Assembly (NCBI RefSeq): GCF_027214045.1 | Contig: NZ_JAPWHE010000003.1 | Location: 108,168-172,167, forward strand | Direction of reading: 5' to 3' | Origin: Castellaniella denitrificans | Lineage (GTDB): Bacteria; Pseudomonadota; Gammaproteobacteria; Burkholderiales; Burkholderiaceae_B | Length of the DNA: 64,000 nucleotides | Part shown: in pieces, positions 8,765 through 18,568 of the stretch | Numbering within the stretch: position 1 is the stretch's first letter | How the letters are laid out: every line of letters begins with the position of its first letter | Translations under genes and position numbers: made by a program | The notes under the pieces: model-generated | What the model was told of the DNA's origin: nothing | The model's database searches: none | What the model saw: only the letters and a program-made list of their open reading frames with translations

Positions 8765-9394
8765 ATGAACCCGCCCGAACTGCCCGCCGACCTGCTCGAT
8801 TTCCTGCCGTGCCCCACGCCCGATGCCTGGGTGCGGGCCGCGCTGGCGCGCCAGGATGTGCTGTTGCTCGACCACCGCAATTGCGAACTGAAGGCGGCGG
8901 CGACGGCGATGAGCCTGATCGCGCGCTATGGCCAGGACGCCGAGCTGTCCGCCGCCCTGTCGAAGCTGGCCCGCGAGGAACTGGTGCATCACGAGCAGGT
9001 GCTGCGCATCCTGAAGCGGCGCGGCATCGCCTTGCGGCCGCTGACGGCCAGCCGCTATGCATCGGGTTTGCGGGCGGCGGTGCGCACCCATGAGCCGGCG
9101 AAGCTCGTCGATACGCTGATCGTCGGAGCCTTCATCGAGGCCCGCTCCTGCGAGCGCTTCGCCGCGCTGGTGCCGCACCTGGACGAGGAACTGGCGTCGT
9201 TCTATGCCGGGCTGCTGCAATCGGAAAGCCGCCACTACCAGGGCTACCTGCGCTTCGCGCGGCGTTTCGGCGAGGCGCGCGACGTGGAGCGCTCGGTGGT
9301 CCGGATCCGCGAGGCGGAGCGGGAACTGATCGAATCGCCGGACGCGGAATTCCGTTTTCACAGCGGCTGTCCGGCCGGCGGCGCGGCGGCCTGA
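8765..9394 (+). CDS. miaE: tRNA-(ms2io6A)-hydroxylase
   Basis: MiaE is a non-heme diiron monooxygenase that hydroxylates the isopentenyl side chain of ms2i6A37 in tRNAs reading U-initial codons. The 209-residue protein starts at MNPPELPADLLDFLP (8765). The carboxylate-histidine iron ligands of a four-helix bundle are visible: LLDHRNCELKAA, LAREELVHHEQVL, EARSCERF and ESRHYQGYL. An in-frame extension to 8693 overlaps the MFS gene and has no support. Length and motifs fit the family well. Confidence 0.93.
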   Translation: MNPPELPADLLDFLPCPTPDAWVRAALARQDVLLLDHRNCELKAAATAMSLIARYGQDAELSAALSKLAREELVHHEQVLRILKRRGIALRPLTASRYASGLRAAVRTHEPAKLVDTLIVGAFIEARSCERFAALVPHLDEELASFYAGLLQSESRHYQGYLRFARRFGEARDVERSVVRIREAERELIESPDAEFRFHSGCPAGGAAA

Positions 9395-9438
9395 CCGCGC
9401 GCTGTCCGGGCCCGGACCGGAGCCACACGCCGCCGCGG

Positions 9439-10050
9439 CTACATCCCAGAACTGCCGACCTTGGCCGCCAGGCCCAGCAGCACCACGCCGATGGCGCGGT
9501 CGAACCAACGCAGGCGGGTGCGCAGCCATTGCAGCATGCGCGGGGCCGAGAACAGCGTGGCCACCAGGGCGAACCACAGCAGGGATTCGGCCACCAGCAG
9601 GGTCCAGACGACGGCCAGGTGCGCGCCGCCCAGGTCGGGGGTGACCGCCTGGGACAGGATGGAGCCGAAATACAGCATGGCCTTGGGGTTGAGCAGGTTG
9701 GTGAAGAAGCCTGTCACGTAGGCGCGCCGCCCGCCCAGGGCGGCCGAGCCCGACTCGGGCATGTGGCCCTTGGACCGCAGGCACTGGATGCCCAGCCACA
9801 TCAGGTAGAGCGCGCCGGCGATGGACAGGGCGCGCGACAGGCCGGGCAGGGCGGCCAGCACCAGGGTCAGGCCCAGCAGGCTGACCAGGGTGTAGACGCC
9901 GATGGCGCTGGCGACGCCGGCCGCCGCCCACAGGCCGGCGCGCCGGCCCGACACGATGGACAGGCGGGTGACGACGGCGAAGTCGGGGCCGGGCGACACC
10001 AGCGCCACGGCATGGATGGTCAGGATGAGCAGCAGGGTATGCGCGAACAT
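9439..10050 (-). CDS. LysE/RhtB-family amino-acid exporter
   Basis: Inner-membrane exporter of 203 residues from the LysE superfamily. The start MFAHTLLLILTIHAVALVSPGPDF carries the family's hallmark PGPDF motif, and NPKAMLYF falls in the second half as expected. About six helices are visible. It starts 2 bases after the stop of the TRIC-type channel gene, so the two form an operon. The exported substrate (homoserine, threonine or another amino acid) is not readable. A second, ArgO-type member of the superfamily lies at 21472-22104. Confidence 0.87.
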   Translation of the reverse strand: MFAHTLLLILTIHAVALVSPGPDFAVVTRLSIVSGRRAGLWAAAGVASAIGVYTLVSLLGLTLVLAALPGLSRALSIAGALYLMWLGIQCLRSKGHMPESGSAALGGRRAYVTGFFTNLLNPKAMLYFGSILSQAVTPDLGGAHLAVVWTLLVAESLLWFALVATLFSAPRMLQWLRTRLRWFDRAIGVVLLGLAAKVGSSGM

Positions 10051-10052
10051 GG

Positions 10053-10694
10053 TCAGTGAAGGTTTTTGGTGTAGACGAATTTCGGCATGCTCCAGCCGAA
10101 ACGCAGGGCCAGCAGCCGCAACGCCAGGCCGATCGCCAGCGCGCCGCCCGTGACGGCCTCCTGGCGCAAGTCGAGCGTCAGGCCGCCGACGTACAGGGCG
10201 CCCGCGACGATGGACACCGTGGCGTAGAGTTCGGCGCGGAACAGCAGCGGGACTTCGTTGCACAGCACGTCGCGCAGCACGCCGCCCACGCAGCCGGTGA
10301 TCATGCCCGAGACGATGGCGATGCCCCAGGGCAGGCCCAGGCCCAGCGCGATGTCGCAGCCGATCACGGTGAAGACCACCAGGCCGACGGCGTCCAGGAA
10401 CAGGAACAGGTGCCGCAGCGAATGGATGAACCGGGCCAGCGCGATGGTGACCAGGGCCGCGCCGCCGGTGATCAGCAGGTAGGACGGATGGGCGACCCAG
10501 GACAGGGGGTGGTGGTTCAGCAACAGGTCGCGCACCGAGCCGCCGCCCAGCGCGGTGATGCAGCCCAGCAGGCACACGCCCAGCCAGTCCATTTCACGCC
10601 GCCCGGCGGCGAGCGCGGCGGTCATGGCCTCGGCGGCGATGGCGACGAGAAACAGGGCGTGCAGAAGTTCGTTGGTGATCGGGCTGCTGGACAA
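10053..10694 (-). CDS. TRIC / UPF0126 family membrane protein (YadS/YicG-like)
   Basis: Small channel-type membrane protein with two similar three-helix repeats. The tell-tale GGGSVRDLLL (first repeat) and GGVLRDVLCNEVPL (second repeat) are the glycine-rich signatures of UPF0126, now the prokaryotic TRIC cation channels. The best start is a TTG at 10694, seven bases after CGGAG, giving 213 residues beginning SSSPITNELLHALFL, which matches where family members begin. An upstream ATG at 10793 would add 33 unlikely residues. It heads an operon with the LysE-type exporter and is divergent from the mgtA leader. Confidence 0.82.
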   Translation of the reverse strand: MSSSPITNELLHALFLVAIAAEAMTAALAAGRREMDWLGVCLLGCITALGGGSVRDLLLNHHPLSWVAHPSYLLITGGAALVTIALARFIHSLRHLFLFLDAVGLVVFTVIGCDIALGLGLPWGIAIVSGMITGCVGGVLRDVLCNEVPLLFRAELYATVSIVAGALYVGGLTLDLRQEAVTGGALAIGLALRLLALRFGWSMPKFVYTKNLH

Positions 10695-10770
10695 GGAAAG
10701 GCTCCGGTAAGGCGATCCGGCAAGCGTATCGTCCCCGGCCGCGTCGCGCAACGTGTCCGTCCTGGCGTCC

Positions 10771-10799
10771 TTGCTCCCCGCAGGCGGCGGCATTAAAAT
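10771..10799 (+). promoter_or_regulatory. Candidate sigma-70 promoter of the mgtA leader
   Basis: TTGCTC at 10771-10776 and TAAAAT at 10794-10799 are 17 bases apart. The -10 is good and the -35 matches only at TTG. Transcription from about 10806 would give a leader near 390 bases before mgtA, comparable with the long mgtA leaders of enterobacteria. Predicted by eye only. Confidence 0.4.
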
Positions 10800-10830
10800 C
10801 CCGTCGTTTTCATTTTCCGGAGTGCCTCCT

Positions 10831-10881
10831 GTGGACTTACCCAGTCGTCGATCCCTGATCGGCTGCCCGCAGGCAAGGTAA
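10831..10881 (+). CDS. Possible first leader peptide of mgtA (16 residues)
   Basis: A GTG start, eight bases after GGAG, opens a short frame encoding MDLPSRRSLIGCPQAR and ending in TAA. Its last codons and stop lie inside the left arm of a long hairpin (10863-10916), an arrangement seen in attenuator leaders, where ribosome position decides the fold. No family match is known to me, and a chance frame cannot be excluded. Confidence 0.3.
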   Translation: MDLPSRRSLIGCPQAR

Positions 10882-10916
10882 CCGCGAGTCTTCTCGCCGC
10901 CTTGCCCGCAGGGCAG
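10863..10916 (+). promoter_or_regulatory. Long hairpin in the mgtA leader
   Basis: Arm 10863-10878 pairs with 10900-10916: CTGCCC with GGGCAG, and GCAGGCAAGG with CCTTGCCCGC, giving 15 pairs with one bulge and one mismatch. An inner GCGAG/CTCGC stem (10884-10888 with 10893-10897) closes a four-base loop. There is also a competing pairing, GGCTGCC (10861-10867) with GGCAGCC (10920-10926). The placement on the leader of an Mg2+ transporter suggests a regulatory fold. The sequence does not match the M-box consensus that I can recall. Confidence 0.5.
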
Positions 10917-11036
10917 GGCGGCAGCCCGGACGGCCTTCCCCCGCCGCCGGTCTTCCATCCCTGAATCCGCATCGCCCCCGCAGGGGCGTCCTGTCGCCGT
11001 CGGCCCGTCCGCGGCGGCGGGCGTTCCGCGGTGAAA

Positions 11037-11063
11037 TCGCCCTGGATGCCCGCATCCGGGCGA
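11037..11063 (+). promoter_or_regulatory. Hairpin upstream of the MgtL-like peptide
   Basis: TCGCCC (11037-11042) pairs with GGGCGA (11058-11063) and GGATG (11044-11048) with CATCC (11053-11057), around a CCCG loop and one bulged T. A smaller GCCCC-CGCA-GGGGC hairpin lies at 10974-10987. Together with the hairpin at 10863-10916 they make the leader strongly structured. Confidence 0.45.
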
Positions 11064-11123
11064 CCGGCGCGCGCGTCCGTCCCGTCCATTTCTCCCATGA
11101 CACGAACCTCGAAACCCAACGCC

Positions 11124-11162
11124 ATGAACCCGGACCCACAGCCTCGCAAGCCACCCTCCTGA
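11124..11162 (+). CDS. mgtL: MgtL-like proline-rich leader peptide
   Basis: A 12-residue frame, MNPDPQPRKPPS, ends 34 bases before mgtA. Five of its 12 residues are proline and it opens Asn-Pro-Asp-Pro. The enterobacterial MgtL peptides begin Met-(Glu/Asp)-Pro-(Asp/Glu)-Pro and are also Pro-rich; there, low Mg2+ or poor proline decoding destabilises or stalls the ribosome on the peptide and raises mgtA transcription. The same position and pattern here suggest the same control. No strong ribosome site precedes the ATG. The similarity is short, so it is suggestive rather than certain. Confidence 0.6.
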   Translation: MNPDPQPRKPPS

Positions 11163-11196
11163 CTCTTCCAGGATGGTGGCGACCAGGAGAACAAGC

Positions 11197-13962
<2,766 letters not shown>

Positions 13963-14037
13963 GCGGGCATCCGCGGGTCCGGGCGGTCCGCGGCGTCACT
14001 TCACGTCGCCGCTTGCAGGCGGCTCCGATTCGGCAGG

Positions 14038-14067
14038 CATGGGTCAGTCCGCGAGGACTGACCCATG
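14038..14067. terminator. Perfect 13-bp hairpin between convergent genes
   Basis: CATGGGTCAGTCC (14038-14050) is followed by the loop GCGA and by its exact reverse complement, GGACTGACCCATG. It lies between the ends of mgtA and the ALDH gene, 8 bases from the ALDH stop. The GNRA tetraloop and perfect stem fit a bidirectional terminator or RNA-end stabiliser, but neither strand has a clear U run. Confidence 0.6.
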
Positions 14068-14074
14068 TCCGGCC

Positions 14075-15571
14075 TCATCCAAACCGGATGCCCTGCGCCA
14101 GCGGCAGTTCGCGGGAATAGTTGATCGTGTTGGTGGCGCGGCGCATGTAGGCCTTCCAGGCGTCGGACCCGGATTCGCGCCCGCCGCCGGTCTCTTTTTC
14201 GCCGCCGAAGGCCCCGCCGATCTCCGCCCCCGAGGTGCCGATGTTGACGTTGGCGATGCCGCAGTCCGATCCCGTGGCGCCCAGGAAGGCCTCGGCCTCG
14301 CGCAGGTCCGTGGTGAAGATCGCCGAGGACAGGCCCTGCGGGACGTCGTTGTGCAGGGCCAGGGCCTCGTCGAAATCGCGGTAGCGCAGGACGTACAGGA
14401 TCGGGGCGAAGGTCTCGTGGCGCACGACATCCGTCTGGCCGGGCATTTCGGCCAGGGCTGGGCGGACGTACCAGGCGTCGGGGTGGCGGTCCGCCAGCAG
14501 GCGTTCGCCGCCCGTGACCGTGCCGCCCTGGGCGCGGGCCTGGTCCAGCGCCGCCCGCATGGCCTCGTAGGCGGCCTGGTCGATCAGCGGTCCGACCAGC
14601 GTGCCGGGGTCCCGCGGGTCGCCCACCGGGGCGCTGGCATAGGCGGCCTTCAGCCGCGCCAGCAGGGCGTCGGCGACCGATGCGTGGACGATCAGGCGGC
14701 GCGTGGTGGTGCAGCGCTGGCCGGCCGTGCCGATGGCGCCGAACAGGATGGCGCGCGCGGCCATGTCCAGGTCGGCCGATGGCGCCACGACGAGGGCGTT
14801 GTTGCCGCCCAGTTCCAGCAGGCAGCGGCCGAAGCGCCGTGCCACGCGCGGGCCGACCTCGCGGCCCATGCGCGTCGATCCGGTGGCCGAAACCAGCGCC
14901 ACCCTGGGATCGTCGACCAGCGCCTCGCCCGGTTCGCGGGCGCCGACCAGCACCTGCAGCAGGCCGTCGGGCGCGTCGCCGAAGTGGGCCAGCGCGCGCC
15001 GGAACAGGGCCTGGCAGGCGAGCGCCGTCAGCGGCGTCTTTTCCGAGGGTTTCCAGACGACCGGATCGCCGCAGACCAGGGCCAGGGCGGCGTTCCAGGA
15101 CCAGACCGCCACCGGGAAGTTGAAGGCGGAAATCACGCCCACCACGCCCAGTGGATGCCAGGTCTCCATCATGCGATGGCCGGGGCGCTCGGATGCGATG
15201 GTCAGGCCGTGCAGTTGCCTCGACAGGCCGACGGCGAAATCGCAGATGTCGATCATTTCCTGGACTTCACCCTCGCCCTCGGCGGCGATCTTGCCGGCCT
15301 CCAGGGTCACCAGGCGGCCCAGCGCCTGTTTGTGGGCGCGCAGTTCCTCGCCCAGCAGGCGCACCAGTTCGCCGCGCCGGGGCGCGGGCACCTGGCGCCA
15401 GGCCAGGAAAGCCTGGTGCGCGCGGTCGATCATGCGTTGCGCGTCGTCCGCGTCATGAGGGCGCAGGTCCGCCAGAAGGGCGCCGTCGATGGGCGAGCGC
15501 ACCGGCAGGCCGCCCGCCTGGAGCGTGCCGGCATCCAGGCCGAAAGCGTGCAGAAAATCCTGGGTGTCCAT
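14075..15571 (-). CDS. amaB: ALDH7-type aldehyde dehydrogenase (aminoadipate-semialdehyde dehydrogenase-like)
   Basis: NAD-dependent aldehyde dehydrogenase of the antiquitin (ALDH7) group; close members oxidise alpha-aminoadipate semialdehyde to 2-aminoadipate in lysine catabolism. It has 498 residues. Visible are the NAD-site block VVWKPSEKTPLTA, the general-base region LELGGNNALVV, the nucleophile block GTAGQRCTTTRRL typical of ALDH7, and GGAFGGEKETGGGRESGSDAWK near the end. It is divergent from an FAD-dependent oxidase across a 192-base gap, as in lysine/pipecolate loci. The symbol follows the Pseudomonas putida name and is assigned from family and context. Confidence 0.82.
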   Translation of the reverse strand: MDTQDFLHAFGLDAGTLQAGGLPVRSPIDGALLADLRPHDADDAQRMIDRAHQAFLAWRQVPAPRRGELVRLLGEELRAHKQALGRLVTLEAGKIAAEGEGEVQEMIDICDFAVGLSRQLHGLTIASERPGHRMMETWHPLGVVGVISAFNFPVAVWSWNAALALVCGDPVVWKPSEKTPLTALACQALFRRALAHFGDAPDGLLQVLVGAREPGEALVDDPRVALVSATGSTRMGREVGPRVARRFGRCLLELGGNNALVVAPSADLDMAARAILFGAIGTAGQRCTTTRRLIVHASVADALLARLKAAYASAPVGDPRDPGTLVGPLIDQAAYEAMRAALDQARAQGGTVTGGERLLADRHPDAWYVRPALAEMPGQTDVVRHETFAPILYVLRYRDFDEALALHNDVPQGLSSAIFTTDLREAEAFLGATGSDCGIANVNIGTSGAEIGGAFGGEKETGGGRESGSDAWKAYMRRATNTINYSRELPLAQGIRFG

Positions 15572-15646
15572 GGTGGGGGCTCCGGGCTGGGCGCGCCGTC
15601 CGGGCGGCGCGCCGGGGTCGATGTCCGGGCCAGGATATCACGCGTA

Positions 15647-15692
15647 TTTCCGATGGGAAAATTTTCTCCTCTAGGGAAAATGCCTAGGGAAA
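15647..15692. promoter_or_regulatory. Repeated TTTCC/GGAAA sites in the divergent promoter region
   Basis: TTTCC-GATG-GGAAA (15647-15660) is an inverted repeat. It is followed by CTAGGGAAA at 15671-15679 and again at 15684-15692, a 13-base period, with TTTTC at 15662-15666 facing the first copy. The cluster lies between the ALDH gene and the FAD oxidase gene, so it could be the operator for the XRE-cupin regulator encoded at 16990. Confidence 0.45.
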
Positions 15693-15763
15693 TAGGGGGG
15701 AATTGCTTCCAGAATAGGCGCCGGACAGCCCTCTCGGTCCAGGGGGCGGGGGAGAGCCTCAGG

Positions 15764-16945
15764 ATGCCGCAGACGCAGTTCGATGTCGTGATCGCCGGGG
15801 GCGCCGCCGTCGGCAGCGCCGTCGCGTACTTCCTGACGGCGGACAGCGGCTTCCGGGGTTCGGTCGCCGTGATCGAACCCGATCCAACCTACCAGCGCTG
15901 CGCCACCGCCCTGTCGGCCGCCTCGATCCGCCACCAGTTCTCCACCGAAGAAAACATCCGCATGTCGCGCTTCGGCACGGCGTTCCTGCGCGCCTTCGCC
16001 GACACCCTGGCCGTGGACGGCGTGCGGCCCGATCCGGCCTTCCACGAGGGTGGCTATCTGTTCCTGGCCACGCCCGCAGGCCTGGACGTCCTGCGGGACA
16101 ATCATGCGCTGCAGCGCCGCGAGGGCGCGGACATCGCCCTGCTGGACGCCGCCGCCCTGCGGGCGCGGTTCCCCTGGCTGCGCGTGGACGACCTGGCGGC
16201 CGGGTCGCTCGGTCTGAGCGGCGAGGGCTGGCTGGACGCCTACGGCATGCTGCAGGGGCTGCGTCGCAAGGCCGTCTCCCAGGGCGCCGTGTACCTGCCG
16301 CGCCGGGTGACGGGCATCGACCGCGCCGGCGCGCGCGTGACGGGGGTGCGCCTGGACGATGGCCTGACACTGTCGTGCGGCGCGCTGGTCAACGCGGCCG
16401 GCGTCGGCGCGCCGGCCCTGGCGCGCCTGGCGGGCATCGAGCTGCCGGTGCAGGCCCGCAAGCGCAGCGTCTTTTACGTGCAGTGTCCCGAGCGCCTGCC
16501 GGGGTGCCCGATGGTGATCGACCCCGGCGGGGCCTATTTCCGTCCCGAGGGGCGGGGCTTCATCACCGGCATCGCGCCGCCGCCGGACCAGGATCCGGAA
16601 TGCTTCGATTTCGACGTGCAGCACGCCCTGTTCGAGGACGTGCTGTGGCCTTTGCTGGCGCACCGGGTGCCGGCGTTCGAGGCGCTGCGCTGCGTGCGCA
16701 GCTGGGCGGGGCACTACGACATGAACCTGGTCGACCAGAACGTGATCCTGGGTCCGCATCCCGATCTGGACAATCTGTATTTCGCCAATGGCTTCAGCGG
16801 CCATGGCATGCAGCAGGCGCCGGCCGTCGGCCGGGCGCTGGCCGAACTGATCGCGCATGGCCGCTATCGCACGCTGGATCTCGGCCGCCTGGGCTGGCGG
16901 CGCATCCTGGAAGGCCGGCCGATCATTGAAAAGAACGTGGTATAG
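15764..16945 (+). CDS. FAD-dependent amino-acid/imino-acid oxidase (DAO family, FOXRED1-like)
   Basis: A 393-residue flavoprotein of the glycine/D-amino-acid oxidase family. It starts MPQTQFDVVIAGGAAVGSAV at 15764, after GGGGAGAGCCTCAGG. The Rossmann dinucleotide motif is GGAAVG, Ala in place of the usual glycine. The C-terminal FAD-binding block NGFSGHGMQQAPAVGRA is close to that of FOXRED1-type proteins. Set between an ALDH7 enzyme and a piperideine-carboxylate-reductase-like enzyme, it is a good candidate for an L-pipecolate (or related cyclic amine) oxidase that would yield the substrate of the dehydrogenase. That assignment is inference; the family also holds sarcosine and other N-methyl amino acid oxidases. 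It heads a probable four-gene operon. Confidence 0.8.
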   Translation: MPQTQFDVVIAGGAAVGSAVAYFLTADSGFRGSVAVIEPDPTYQRCATALSAASIRHQFSTEENIRMSRFGTAFLRAFADTLAVDGVRPDPAFHEGGYLFLATPAGLDVLRDNHALQRREGADIALLDAAALRARFPWLRVDDLAAGSLGLSGEGWLDAYGMLQGLRRKAVSQGAVYLPRRVTGIDRAGARVTGVRLDDGLTLSCGALVNAAGVGAPALARLAGIELPVQARKRSVFYVQCPERLPGCPMVIDPGGAYFRPEGRGFITGIAPPPDQDPECFDFDVQHALFEDVLWPLLAHRVPAFEALRCVRSWAGHYDMNLVDQNVILGPHPDLDNLYFANGFSGHGMQQAPAVGRALAELIAHGRYRTLDLGRLGWRRILEGRPIIEKNVV

Positions 16946-16989
16946 AGTGTCCGGACCGGGCCCGGCGCCCTATCGAAAAGGATGAGGCA

Positions 16990-17652
16990 GTGAGTATCGA
17001 CGCAGTCAAGGAACGCCAGTCCGCGCTGGCCGAACGCCTGAAGTCCCTGCGCCTGGGGCGCGGCTGGACCCAGGGCCAGGCGGGGGACGCCAGCGGGGTG
17101 TCGGTGTCCACCTGGTCGAAGATCGAGAACGGCCTGATGTCCCCCACCTACGATGTGCTGCTGCGTCTGGCCCATGGCCTGGGCGTGGACGTGGCCGAGC
17201 TGTTCGCCCCTGCGCGGGAACACATGGGCGCGGGCCGGCGCAGCGTCGAGCGGGCCGGCGAGGGCGAGATCCACGAGACCCCGATGTACCGGCACAGGCT
17301 GCTGTGTTCCCAGCTGTCCCACAAGCGCATGATGCCCTTCCGCAGCACCATCAAGGCGCGCGATCTCGCGGCGGACGAGGGCTGGAGCCGGCACGAGGGC
17401 GAGGAATTCGTCTATGTGCTGGAAGGCGCCGTCGAACTGCACACGGAATACTACCGGTCCGTGGTCCTGCGGGCCGGCGACAGTTTTTATATCGACAGCC
17501 GCATGCGGCATCGTCTGGTCAACGCCGGCCCCCGGGACGCCGAGGTGCTGTGGCTCAGCATGGCGTCGTGTGGCGCGCCGGTCCGGGCCGCGCCGGAGCC
17601 GCGGACCGGATCCGCGGGGGGCGCCGGCCAGGGGGAGGACCGCGATGAATGA
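16990..17652 (+). CDS. XRE-family regulator with C-terminal cupin
   Basis: A 220-residue regulator with an N-terminal helix-turn-helix (residues 10-75; LRLGRGWTQGQAGDASGVS, STWSKIENGLMSPTYDVL) and a cupin sensor domain (about 115-200; HEGEEFVYVLEGAVELHTE, GDSFYID). Such proteins sense small amines or amino acids and usually repress their own catabolic operon. The GTG at 16990 follows GGATGAGG. It overlaps the next gene by 8 bases and lies 44 bases after the oxidase gene. A Gly/Ala/Glu-rich tail of about 20 residues is probably disordered. Confidence 0.88.
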   Translation: MSIDAVKERQSALAERLKSLRLGRGWTQGQAGDASGVSVSTWSKIENGLMSPTYDVLLRLAHGLGVDVAELFAPAREHMGAGRRSVERAGEGEIHETPMYRHRLLCSQLSHKRMMPFRSTIKARDLAADEGWSRHEGEEFVYVLEGAVELHTEYYRSVVLRAGDSFYIDSRMRHRLVNAGPRDAEVLWLSMASCGAPVRAAPEPRTGSAGGAGQGEDRDE

Positions 17653-18568
17653 GGCGGCGCGGGCCTTGCATGATGCGGCCGGGACCCGGGCCTTGCTGCC
17701 GTTCCCGGCCCTGATGCGGGAAATCGTCCGGGCGGCGGGTGACATGACGGCGGGGCGCCTGTGCGCGCCGGCGCGGCAGGCCGTGCCGTTTCCCCATGGC
17801 GCGGTCATGCTGTCCATGCCGGCCACGGCGGCGGACGTCGGCATCCACAAGTTGGTCAACGTCGCGCCGGGCAACCGCGCGCACGGGCTGCCGACCATCA
17901 ACGGCGTGGTGTCGGTCTATGACGGCGAAACAGGGCGGCTGCGCCTGTTGCTGGATGGCCCGACCGTCACGACGCGGCGCACGGCTGCGGTGTCGATGCT
18001 GGCCGTGAGCCGGCTGTTGCCCGCCGGCCCCCGCCATGCGGCGGTGTTCGGCACCGGGACCCAGGCGGCGGGCCATGTCCAGGCCCTGCTCGAACTGTAT
18101 CCGCAGGCGCGGGTGGACGTGATCGGTCATGCACCCGGCCGGGCCGAGGCCTTCGCCCAGTCCTGCGGCGCGGCACGGGTCCGGCCGGCATGCGGGGTCG
18201 ACGCGGCCGCGGATCTTGTGATCACGGCGACGACCAGCGCCGTGCCGGTTTACGAACAGCCCGCGCGTGACGGCCGGCTGGTGATCGGCGTGGGTGCCTA
18301 TCGCCATGATCTGGCCGAGATCGGCGCGCGGACCCTGGCGGACAGCCGCCTGTTCGTAGATGACCTCGAAGGCGCCCGGCACGAGGCGGGCGATTATCTG
18401 CAAGCGGGCGTGGACTGGTCCCGCGTGCGGTCACTGGCCAGCCTGTTGGCGGACGGACCGCCAGGGGGCGCGGCCGTCTTCAAGTCCGTCGGCTGCGCGG
18501 CCTGGGATCTGGCCGCCGCGCGCTGTGCCCTGTCTTTCGATCACTCTTCGGAAAGGAACCCCTCATGA
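17645..18568 (+). CDS. Ornithine cyclodeaminase/mu-crystallin family reductase (P2C/Pyr2C reductase-like)
   Basis: NAD(P)H-binding enzyme of 307 residues. The pattern GIHKLVNVAPGN in the catalytic half and the Rossmann motif GTGTQAAGHVQAL (about residues 136-148) place it in the ornithine cyclodeaminase / mu-crystallin family. Many bacterial members reduce delta1-piperideine-2-carboxylate and delta1-pyrroline-2-carboxylate to L-pipecolate and L-proline. That fits the neighbouring candidate pipecolate oxidase and the ALDH7 enzyme. The start ATG at 17645 lies within the end of the regulator gene, and its own stop overlaps the next start by 4 bases. Ornithine cyclodeaminase proper is the main alternative. 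Confidence 0.8.
   Translation: MNEAARALHDAAGTRALLPFPALMREIVRAAGDMTAGRLCAPARQAVPFPHGAVMLSMPATAADVGIHKLVNVAPGNRAHGLPTINGVVSVYDGETGRLRLLLDGPTVTTRRTAAVSMLAVSRLLPAGPRHAAVFGTGTQAAGHVQALLELYPQARVDVIGHAPGRAEAFAQSCGAARVRPACGVDAAADLVITATTSAVPVYEQPARDGRLVIGVGAYRHDLAEIGARTLADSRLFVDDLEGARHEAGDYLQAGVDWSRVRSLASLLADGPPGGAAVFKSVGCAAWDLAAARCALSFDHSSERNPS

Noticed and set aside
10800-11120. Known Mg2+ (M-box) or Mn2+ (yybP-ykoY) riboswitch in the mgtA leader
   Set aside because: The remembered consensus cores were not found on either strand. The leader looks peptide- and hairpin-based instead. A covariance search would decide.
10793-11194. 133-residue minus-strand frame across the mgtA leader
   Set aside because: No family features, and it lies in a structured region with competing signals. 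It would leave no room for the leader and the promoter. Its Arg/Gly-rich composition looks non-coding.
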